From: Membranipora membranacea
Lineage: Eukaryota; Bryozoa; Gymnolaemata; Cheilostomatida; Membraniporidae
Length of the DNA: 60,000 bases
Assembly (NCBI GenBank): GCA_914767715.1
Contig: OU612066.1
Coordinates: 3,665,001 to 3,725,000, forward strand
Direction: 5' to 3'
The notes under the pieces: generated by a model
The model's input: the letters and a program-made list of their open reading frames with translations, nothing else
Databases searched by the model: none
What the model was told of the DNA's origin: nothing
Translations under genes and position numbers: made by a program
Shown: positions 25,601 to 37,600 of the stretch, one piece after another
Layout: each line of letters begins with the position of its first letter
How positions within the stretch are numbered: position 1 is the stretch's first letter

Positions 25601-28600
25601 GAACCCTGTAAGGCTCCTAGGCTTTCAGGTTGAATCACTGATTTTAGTTAATGTTCTGTAGTATAAATCTAATGATCATTTCCAATATAAAAGATGTTTG
25701 ATCTTTTTTCTGGCTCTCTAACAAAACATGGAGTTATAATTCTTTCAGAAATCAAAACACATTTCATTGAAATTTCTCATCACAGGGGATCATACCTTAT
25801 TAAGCCTGGGAGTTAGTGGATCCCTGTGACTTCTTGTTCTTCCTCGCTTGTCACAATAGAGATAGGGAGATCCTCTCACGATGCTGTCAAATTGTAGGGA
25901 ACTTGTGTCATATGCTGATGAATATTCTGATGCTCCATTGAACTTGCATAATGGCTACTTCACACCTTTATGACTTACGATGAGTGTAAAAGCCCCATTA
26001 CTACCTTTGTGATACAGCACCTTGTTACCTTGAATATGAGGCCTCTGTAGTAGTCTGTGAGTATAAATATACTATGTTACTTTGTACACTAGGGTGGAGA
26101 ACCTCAGACTAAACACTACATAGTACCATACTGTGATGTGATCGAGATACTAGACGACTCCCCCGCTGATATATCGGATAGTAACTCCAGTGTTATGTTC
26201 CTCTCGGAGAGGAAAGCTCATTCTCCACAAGAGCTGTAAGTTGAGTAACATTCTTAGTTAGAGTTACATTGTGGTATGATGTGTGTGATATGACTGTTGT
26301 GATTAATTACAGAGGCTATCCACTGTGTATAACACGCAGTATTTACTATCGGACAAGATGTAAATGCTTAGCGGGACTAAATAATAGACCCTTGCTAAGA
26401 ATTTTTCTCACAAAATTGAATATGAATGAATTGTTGTACTTAAAACTTCCGTAGAACTTCCTGCAGAATTATGGATATGCAATGCAGCAGACTCACTGTT
26501 AACTAAATTGGAAATCCCGTGTAAGTGAAGTTGTATTTTGTTGTTCATGGTGCGTTTGTGTGCGTAACAGGGACTCGGATGTGGAAATACTATGTGTATT
26601 CAGTCCAAAGAAAAAGAACTCTACTCATATGCCAGTCAGACCTCTAGCTGCTAATGGTCACGGAGATCGATTACCTGCTAATCTTTACATTAAATCTGAG
26701 CCGCCCTCGTCTGCCGGCAAAAAGAAGGCGGAAAATCATCTAAGTGGAGCTGTGATAGACAGAGGATTACATAATGGTCATGTGGAACTAATGGAGGTGA
26801 AACATGAGAGAGGAGATCATGTACCTTCTACTGAGTAAGACAAGTTATATTTTCTTATATATTCAATTTGGATCTCAATTCAATTCACTTTGTTCTCATA
26901 CTCAAGTACCATAGGGAAAGTGGAAAGTGGTCAAATATTTGCGTATTATACAATGATTGTGTAGCTGAGGATATAAATGTTAACTCAGTTGGGTTGTTAC
27001 ACTCTGTGGAGTTGTGTCTCTTCTCTGCAAAAGGAGGCAATCAAGATTGTTTGAAATAGGATTGTCTACGTCCAAGAGTATGAAAATAACTTGTAGGGTA
27101 TATCACAGCACAACTCTTTTTTCACCAATCCCAGCTAAAACTTAGAAATTTGGAGCGTGTCCCCAGGGTTTGGTGTGCTGGTGTTGTTCAAACCAGATCT
27201 TATTCTTTTGGGCCATGGTTCATGTACTAAACCTTGTGTGCTGGAACCTACATTTTTTGACCATGATATACAGTCAACCTCCTTTTGACAATCTTGATTA
27301 AATTTCCCATACACTCATAGGGGTGCTTTTCAAAGAAATATGTTGGTGGAACGAGGCCTGCAGCTGAAAATGATTCTTTTTTATGCACACAACAACCCTT
27401 TGACAATATATACGACATATTCTCTCACAAGTGTACTGTGTATTGTTTGAAGAAATCATGTTGGTGAAAAGAGGCCCTCGGTTGACAATGGTTTTACTCA
27501 TAAGAAACAGAAGCTGAGCGGTACAGAATGTGATAATATGGATATGAGAGAGCACCTGTCACACTCATCTGTGACAGGTGTGACACCTCACAGTGTCATA
27601 CACCCTACTCCAGTCAAGGGCAGCTCTGTCACTAATTGGCTGACAGCAAATAATCAAGGTGAGGTATAACACAGACCTACATCTGGCTAGTCACAGAGCT
27701 CGTGTCTGTGTCGTGCATTGGCTACTAAACCTCATGAGTTCTTTTGCTTGTCACCAGCTGAGACAATGGCAGGAATTACTGAAAATCCGGTTGATTGGGA
27801 ATCGGTACATGATTTTATTTGTTTATTGACCCAAGGAGTATATTTTTGTGACGAAATACCTGTTGTACACCTTCAAGGGCGGCATATCTAACAATCATGC
27901 TCATTAAAAAATCTAGGCATGGTTTTAATGTTTTACTGTATACCCTCTTTTCACATTATAGATGATGAAAGTCCGTCCAGCTCAGAATTTTCTCAGATAT
28001 TAAGTCAAAGTTTATCTCAGCGACCTGGGAGTCCTGGTAGTGCAAAGAAATATACAAAACTGCTCAAACTTACTCCAACAAACACACCCACCAAAGACAG
28101 TCTATCCCAGTCTCAGTCCCAGTCTCAACACAGCTCCACTGTGCATGTCACTCCGGTCAAAAGTGACAGTCATCTGTCACAAACATCTAATCCCTCTCCG
28201 TTCAAATCGCCATTTAAGTCGCCATCCACAAACACAACTTTCAATAAATCATCCAGCAGTACTAAATCTGCTACAGCCTTTCGGAGAAAATCTAAAAAGC
28301 CTCCAATAATGCAATCCGGTGCTCTGCTAAAATTCTTCACTCCAAAGTCCAAACATAAGACAGAGCCTGTTTCTCCTACTAAGACAAAGACTGAGATCCT
28401 TAGTTCTCCAGTAATAAAGAAAGCACTTCTAGCTGCACCCGTCTGTAATAATGAAAAGTCTGCGGTAGGTGCAGACAATTCACTTCTTCTTAGTAATGAT
28501 ATTCATCCTCTGGATGACAGTGAAATGTTTACGGATACACAATGTGCTGCTGATACAGCTGTGACATCAGTGAGTACTACGGCAGCAGACAGCACATGCA

Positions 28601-31600
28601 GACAATCTGAATCATGTCTCGGCATTCTAGACGGATTATCAAGGTTAAGCATTGATGAGAGAGGACAACTTTATACATTCAAGCTACTGATGGATGAATC
28701 CAGTCAGGTAATTATTCATATACATCACTAATACTCTTTTGTGTGCTACAGAACTACCAGGGCACTTAAGGTCTATTATAGGACTACTTCAAAATTTTTA
28801 GAGTCCTAGAACAAGAAAATAAACCTAAATCTTTTTTTTTATTCATGTGATCAAACGATAGATTCTGCTGCTCAGGTTATCTCCCTTGCCCTGTTCTTTT
28901 ATAAGTCCTTAGAGAAGTAATAATGAGAAATCTGAAATTCCAGCAAAAATAACTAAACGCGTTGTATGTTTATGTTTTATTTATGTATATATTTCTTGAG
29001 AGCTTTGAAATTCTTTTGTTCGCACATTACAGGCACGCAATCTAGTTACCGAAATTGAATGGTTGAAATAAATGCACCTGAACTGCGTGCTTACTATCTC
29101 ACCAACGCCGAAAACGATGAGTTCATGGCTGTTTCCCACTCATCTCCTATATTGGTTATATTATTACATCTAAAATTAGCTCCTTTCTAATACACACTCA
29201 TCCAACTATATGCTTATTCGAAGACCTGCATTCACCTCTGTCATTCCACTTATTGTTACATGTGACATAGCATTCTGATTTTGTTTTAGATACCTCTGGA
29301 GGAAGAAATAGACCTCACAGATGATTTCAACTCTCTGGTGAGTTTATTATTTATATATATATATATATATATACCCAATATTACCTTCATATTCAACAAG
29401 AGTCGCTTCATTGAATAAAGCGTCTGATGAACATGGTCTAAGATTACAGTTTACCTTTGAGGTGCTGTTGCTGATTAGTATCTGATGTGGATGTGCTGTT
29501 TATTAGGACTAGGTGTGATGGTTTTTAGTTACCATGCTCACTCTGCTCAAAGCTGTCACAGTCTTCTGCAGACAGCAGGTATAGTGGGCACTGTTGTCAC
29601 AGGTTAACCTTCTACGTGCTACGAAGTAAGCTTGTTAACTGGAGTCACTGTATAAACTGCTGGTAATATTTTGAGTAACACATGCTGAAGTTTTAGGACT
29701 CAAGAGTCAAGACTGCAGTTATTATGATATTGTTGCTCCTAAATGGTTATCACAACAAACTTGTCAAAATTAAAAACTAGTTTTCGATTCCATGTTAGTA
29801 CATCGAATAGTGTGATCTTCTATTATTCTTATCCTAATCTCTACCCGCATTTCTTCTGCAGCGTCATTCGACCCTACCCTACCCTACCCTACCCAAACAC
29901 CTATTTTTTAGCATAAGCCAATGAACTATTCACAGCTTGATTTACACTGTGTCAAATGGATCTCTCTTTCATGAATGTCACCCCCTGACCTCTTTAATAC
30001 TTAGGGTATTGAAAAATTTCAGTTATTTCATTATTTGTAAGTTATCCCGGGCCAAACTGTGTGCAGGTCCTTGTTCAAGAGATGAGAGGCAAGCAGTAGA
30101 AATATCACCATGCAGTGCGTTTGCGATTAATCAAGGATAAGGTAAAAATCTGTTAACTCTATCAATCTATTTGTATTCTGATTATCGGTAATTCAACGAA
30201 AAAAAGGTTTGTGGAAACTAAGTGGGAAAAGAAATGCCACACATCTATTTCTCAGTCTCTCATGCCCCAATACTCTTATGAGTTGCCCCCGTTCTTACAA
30301 TGTTCCTTATACAAAGGACTACTCGGGTAAATATAAGCAAAGTCAAAACGTCCGTCAGCTTCTTCCCTCACGCAGTCACACAACGTCGGGAAGTACTCCT
30401 CTGGTTTCTTTTTCTGTACTTTCTCTCTCCATTTCTTGACTATATCTCTGGGTAGCTTAGTAATGATTGTATTATGAAGGAGTAATGGTATATCCCAGGC
30501 CTGTGTCTCCTCAGAGAGACTCGGGACTTCATTCTTTAGCATGAGGACCGTGTCCAGCAGATCAGAGAATTCACGAAGTCTCTCAGCAGATGCTGACTCA
30601 CCGTTCATCGGCTCCCAAGATTCCACTCTCATTCTGATCTCATGGTGAATCAGTTTTGGGTCTCCGAATCTCTTCTTGAGAAGCTCTTGAGCTTTGTTAT
30701 AAGATATAGGTGTACTCACATATAGAAAGCCTTCGATTGCTTTCCTTGCCCTGCCTTCTGTGTATTTCTTGAGATAGCATAATCTCATATGTGGATCAGT
30801 TACTTGAGACTCAATGATAGTGTTGAATTCAGAGATCCACTGAATGTACTGTCTTGGATTGCCATCAAATACCTCGGGCTCTAGAGGAGGCAGACTGCAG
30901 GTCCGCGGCGAGGTCGGATCGGACATTGTGTGATTGTAGTATGTAAAGTGGGTACCAAACCTAAAATAGAATATGGGTACATTTGAACACAATCAAGATG
31001 AAATGCAACTGCTGCCAGAGTGACTAGAACCTCATGGTAGTGTGCAATTGTTTCTTGTCTGTCGCTGCTAAGTTTGGTATATACAGTGCAACAGAGCCAC
31101 AGTTAACATTTGAAGATATAATTGTGGTAGCCACCAATTTCTGTGGTGCTCATTCCACATGAGCCCAAGATATAATAGTCAGTTTTTGAGCTGTCATACC
31201 ATCTCAAATAGCCTCAGAAAGCATGACTAGGCAGGCCCAAGAGATGCTCTGTTTAATTTTGGTATATACTTACTAATATTTACCTACCTTACTAATCAGT
31301 AGTGATAATATTTAACCCAGGAGTTAGAAGTCCTTGATTCAACAAGCTCTCTACAAATACAGCTGTACTCTCTCAATGTTTCTGTATTTTCCACTCACCA
31401 CCAGTCAATGAGAAGTTATGATAATTTTAGCTAGTAGTACAATAATATGTGTTACTTTATTGTTAGGTCAGGATATGGTCTACTGGATGCAGCTATGCAA
31501 ATAACCGCACATTCTAATAAAGCCTTTATATATTCTTACTGTTGGGCCACTTTATTACTTGGCTATGTCATTATCTGACTATAGAGAGTATAGATAGATA

Positions 31601-34600
31601 ATTCATACCCCCTGATAATAACACCAAGGAGTAACTCCTTGATAACACTAATGCTCAAACTGTCAAATTACTGTCACACCAACGACATATTGGCAATAAT
31701 GTCTGTCTGTTTTTTTTTTATCATTAAAATGCTTTCATGAATATGGAATTTCTTGTGCAACTACATGCACTCAATAATCTAAAAATATAAACCTGTCATA
31801 TATATGTCCCTATCCATCAATCATATAATCCTGTCACAGGAGTTGAAGGAGATACCAGTGTTGTTACGGAAGCAGATAGAGATATATTTTGAGGATGGTT
31901 ATATCGATGAGAATATGAATGGAGTGGAGTTGATGGAGTCTTGTACTTCAGAGAGACATCACACAACGGCCGCTCTACTCTGTAATATCTACGATCTTCT
32001 TCTGGTATGGTTTATAGTTCCCCTTAAGACTCGCCATGAATTCTAAACATAAATCGTTTAAACCACTGCTGACACAGCTGGGCTTAGCCCAGCAGAGCCA
32101 CCAGTCAAAAATTTAAATGGAGAGTTGTGGCATCAAAACATCTAGCCAGTAACTTGGCATGGAGTTATATGAGCTCTCAAAAAGTAGTGAGTATCTTCTT
32201 CCCCAGCTATCCACCATTAGTGATGCCATATCTAGCTGAGATCCAACACTTTTATCAGTGTTGGATCTCAGCTAGATATTTAAGGCACCTGATTGGTCAA
32301 CAACAACACCTCTATTCAAGTTTTTGACTGGTGGCTCTGCTGGGCCAAGCCCAGCTGTGTCAGCAGTGGTTTAAGTGTCTATGTCACACAGTACTAAGCT
32401 CCTTGGAACCAGATTTGGCTAGCACATGTACAACATTGTTTATCATGGTTTTTTTTGTCCCCTCCATCGTGTTCAATTTTGCACACCGTGATTAGCTTTT
32501 TGTTATCATTTTATTATTGTTCTGAATATTGGATGATTTTAGTAGAAAACGCAGACTATCCATACTATAAAATTACGAAAAAGTCTTGTTTATTTGATTT
32601 TCAGAGCACTACAAGTAGTCACGTAGCTTGTAATCTGTACGCCAGCCTCAGGGATAAACTATTAGTGAGTCCTCCGATCAGACGCATATATGAGGAGGAT
32701 TCTGAGAGCCCCAGTAAACTTCTCCGCACCAGGAGAATGAGACTCATATACATGGCATCGTTGTCGAACAAGAGACCAGGAATATATAAAAGCTTCTTTC
32801 AACACCTCAACCTCGCAGTGCAGTAAGTTCAAACATGGCATTATAGTCCATTATAGTAAATGTTACTCATACTAGTATAGTGGGAAATATTCAGTAATTG
32901 TGCTTCCCATATCAATGGGAAGACAGCTTTTTGCTTGAAATTAAAAATACCCCTGATTCTTATGGAGGCTGTCTTTTTTCATGCGGCCCACTAGGCATTG
33001 AAGGCTGCATGGTCTGGATGATAGGTTAGCAACTAAAGAGCTAGCAAGGCTGTATTGTTATTTGTTTGTATGAAAACTTGATAATTATATTCTTAAGTAC
33101 TTTTTTCATAACTTTACAATGGGGTCATTGCCAAAACTGAATTGAAATGTTACCCTACAGGACAAAAAGTTTCATGAGAATAAATTCGCGATTTCGCGAA
33201 GTTGTCTGCTCACAATATGTTTGTGACATGATTCTTTCTTCCAGATGAGAGTTGTCCCCTCATGTATCATTTAAGTGTTGATAAGATTTTAGCAATTCCA
33301 TTTAAACTTAAGCCGTGGTCGAGAGAAGACAATAGCGAATTTTTGTTCCGTGAAATTTTTTGTCCTGTAGGGTATATGTGGTTGTGAAATATAGGTAAAG
33401 GAATCAATCTGAAGTCGTCTCATGATCTGATGAGTATTGGAAATCCAAGTAGAAAAATTTTTTGTAACTGTCCACCTTTTTTCTTTCTCTCAACTGGAAC
33501 AATCAAAGTGATGTGGTTATATATTATTTAAGTCACTGAAAAACAAGAAAACAATAAGACCTAGCCTTATAAGCGTATCCGTGAACCTGGATTTCAACTC
33601 CCGGGGAATTTGTCTAGTTTGGTATCCCCCTCCTTTTCAAACTTATTTGATATCTCTCTCCACCCTCAGTTGGTATAAAGTTCTCACACTTTATTCACCT
33701 TTTACAGAACAATAGTAGCAGGTGGCATAACACCTGAGGCAGAGTCACAATCATTATCTCAAACACAGAATCATCAGGACTCTAACACCAGTGACAGGGA
33801 CCTCTGTATACCCTCCCTCTTTGATAGTCAGCCAGAAACTGGATCTCCACTATGTACACCAAGGAAAACCCCGACTAAGGGAGGAACAACTCCAGATCCA
33901 ACCAGGTCAAAGCTTGGATGTGAGCTGTTCATACAGTACTTATGCCAGCTGGTTAGTACCTGCAATTATAACTGTATGTTTATTGGGCTCCTTTCCTTGA
34001 TGCCATTGATCTGCCATGTTTTAAGACAGCCAAGACTAACCGTCTCAGTTATGTGTGTGTGAAGAAAGGATCATGTGTCAATTGTGCAGATGTCGCAGAA
34101 TGTATATTTCTAACTTTTGTTCTTCAATTTTTCTTTAGCTAGAAGACGATTATCTTATGGCCAAATCATACCAAGACTCCATCTTACATCATATTTGTAA
34201 AGGTGGATTCTTTGGGGCTAATCTGGTGGATAGTAAGGACTCAAAGTTGCTGTTTTCTCTCACTGAATCTCTCATTCTAAATAAGGTATATACTTACAAT
34301 TACACTGATAAAAGAACATATTATTGATGCTGATGCTCAGTGGTGGAAATGGGCCTATACGGTCCTATACGGTCCTATACGGTCCTATACGGTCCTTTAC
34401 GGTGTATAGGAAGTTCACATCAATGCCTATACACCTTCAATAAGTGTATAGGCACTTATTTATAAGCTATCACTGCTGTGCACTTTGTATGCTTGGATAA
34501 GTTTGTTTATGTTGTACTGTAGGGTTTGTTTACTTTACTGTTTGCTTCAGTCAAAACATGCTCTTAGATTTAGGCTCAAAAAGTCAAAAAGATAACCAGA

Positions 34601-37600
34601 AACACTATATTTAGGGCACAAATATCAAAAAATTTCACGGGGGAGAATTCCTGCGCCCCTCCCGGACCCACCCGCAGCAGGCTGCGCCTGCTACGCGTCG
34701 GATGGATCTCAATGTTTGGTGTATAGGCACTTATTTATTTCCATTTCCACCACTGCTGATGCTGATTAACAAATGGGTCGGAAACTGGCCCTGCAGATTT
34801 AATGAAAACAATTGTTGATTGTCACATCTAAACGAATTACACAGGCTTTTTACATCACCTTTGAGTCAAGGGCCTGATTCTGGTGTTGTCACTAGCTATA
34901 TAGGCAGTTATCAGAATGACATGCACCCTTTCGAACATTGCCTGGATTTCCTTGCATTTTCTGCATCCGATATTAGCTTTTCATTTTGCTGAAGTAAATA
35001 CATCTGTTTTGTATTAAATAATTGTAGGATTTAGAAACTGGATCACATCTGATCAGATTGATATCACTTATTGCTCAGATGTGTAGACCAGACTCATTTG
35101 AATCAACCAATCACGCTGCAGCGACAATCATATCAAGGCTACGAGATATCATCGGAGGTATGTAGACTATAAATTGAGTTAAAGTGCTCAAACACTGATC
35201 ACATTGGTTATAGCGACATTCTATCATCAACCACAGCTGTGGTGGATGTTAGAATGTCACTACCAGCAACCCAGAGGCCAAGTTTGAGCACTTTAAATAA
35301 CTATAAATATACTCAGAGTTCATTGCCACCAATATTGCACCTGATTTTTGAAGGTGCCATTATCTAACAGAATTATGGATGTTGTTTTTATGGAAGCGGC
35401 TAATTGTAGCCCTGTCTTATCTCTCATTATTGAAATAGTCTACCCTGCTCATCAGAAATCAGATGTCGAAGAAAGTGTATGCTATGCAAATTTTGTCAGT
35501 GGAAGTGGATTAATATTTATAATCTGTATGAGCTTGCTACAGCGCTCTATATACCATCAAAATTATACACATCAATTATAATAATGACAATGGACAATGA
35601 TAATCATACAATGTACATATGATTGGATATAGGGTTACCCTCTTCTGTTTCGAGAGAAGACAACTCTCTACCTTGTTTTATTTAAAATGAAGGTTGAGTT
35701 ATTAGTTTTATGCCTTGTTCTTGTTTTTAGGTTGTGAATATGATGAGGCGGAGGATATATTACTGACAGTGTTACCTCCTTGGTTAGCTTACAGAGTTAT
35801 ATTATCTATACTAGAAGATAAGACCTGTTATAGTTCTCAGCTGATTGCTGATTCTCTGTCCTCTACTTCTACTCAGAACGAGCCGCAGCAGTCCCTAACC
35901 TACCTGGTAAGGATGAGTATGTGGGAGGCTAATAGAAGAGGTATTCAACAAGGGTGCTGGGGGCTGGAACAATCAACCTTGAAAGCTCCACAAATGGGAC
36001 TCGAACCCACAACTCCTGCGGAACCAATCACCTGGCAGTGAATAGCAAGCGCGCTTATGTCGCCATCTCCATACCTCGCCATACCAATAATGTTAGTCAT
36101 GCTACATCCAATGTCTAACTGGAAGTTAGACCCTCCCAAGTATGCAAATAAATAAATCCTTCACTTAAATCATTATATATGCAGAAGTTAATTTAATTTT
36201 CTCAAACGGAAGTCCTATGTTAGTATGGTTATTCAATTGTATAAATTAAAACTACATCTATATTATGCCACCCAGCCTTTTGTTAACCGTCCCTTTGAAA
36301 TCTAACTTGTTTGTAGAAGACCCAACTAGTGAGTCATGTTAATATGCATCACATTCAAATCTTCAGTAAGTCGGTTTGTGTCCTGAAGGGTACAGTAGCT
36401 GTCATCTCTGACAAGTTTCTTGTGTTTTAGCTGCGGAACTATTTTTACCTGATACCCACTGAGACAGAGATGTATGTTACTGACGATTCAGGAGATAATC
36501 ATCTATCTGTACCTGTATCCGTCAAACCTAACAAGTCTACCGTCAAAGTCAAGAGGAATCATAAAGGTACATACCCCCATAATATTTACTAAGGCCATAT
36601 AAACCCGATTTCTTGGTCTGTATCTCTACCATGACGTTTGGACGTTTCAGTGAATGAGTGAGGTCTATTATGTATTATGCTATTTGCTTTGAAAAAGTGG
36701 TGATGCCACATTTTGATTGCTGCAATGGAGCTGATCGAACATCGAACATGAGCTATAAGGAGTTAAATGTTCTATTTGCCATTATTACCATGCTGGATTA
36801 AATTAATTTTCAATTATTCATAGGGTCAACCATGATGGGAGGTGAGAAATTTCATTATCTCACCCGCTCTTTTTTTTACCTCAAGCGAGTTGTTGCAAAC
36901 CAATTGATTAATTTGGATGTCCTTATCACAAAACAAGCCGATATCCCGCTCCTGTTTTGGTGTGTACGTAGTAGAGAAAGTGTAGGTCAGCCTCATGTTA
37001 TTATACATTATGGATGTTGTGTTTCAGGTGAGACCCCTCTGCACACAGCTTGTATCAAGGGTGATATAGACAGAGTGACATCACTACTCAATGATCAAAG
37101 TGAGTTATATATTATACCAGCAGGCTAGCCAGGCTTTTTTCATACTATAAGATATAAGGGCAAGGATTTGTAATCAACACAATACAAGTGCATATTTGAT
37201 TTCCTCCAGTTCATATAAATATATATATATAACTGACCGTTTGACTTCATAAACTAGCAGAAACAGAAGAGATGCCGCTTAATGCCTATCCATGGCTGGG
37301 ATAGGCCTTTATCCTGGCTTTGCTCCTATTATTGAATAGAGAATGTTGGTTCACACAGAATATAATGGCTTCCCAAAATATACAAACTTATTTTAATTAG
37401 TTGTGGTGAATGACGTCTTCATTCAATTTGAAATCGCCCTCATTACCGCAAATTTAGGTGAGTTTGCAGTATTTACAAGTGGTTGCTGGTAGGATATTTT
37501 ATAATCCCACCTTCAAACACTTGTTTCCCTGCCATTATTTAATTATTGTATGGGAGATTAAATACCAGTGGCTTCTGAGTTATTAAACAGGATATGAAAA

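Larger units (their letters stand above)
29290..36566 (+). other. SLF1: SLF1 exons 11-18 (helical middle region)
   Basis: Exons 29290-29337, 31840-32004, 32605-32822, 33708-33951, 34139-34285, 35028-35157, 35731-35906 and 36431-36566. They encode a largely helical stretch ([57 protein letters not shown]) leading to KVKRNHKG at the first ankyrin repeat, which has the same join (RRNHKGES) as human SLF1. Five of the introns between these exons carry a short mobile element. Confidence 0.88.

Noticed and set aside
29871-29894. Interstitial telomere repeat
   Set aside because: The unit is 5 bp (ACCCT), not the animal TTAGGG hexamer.
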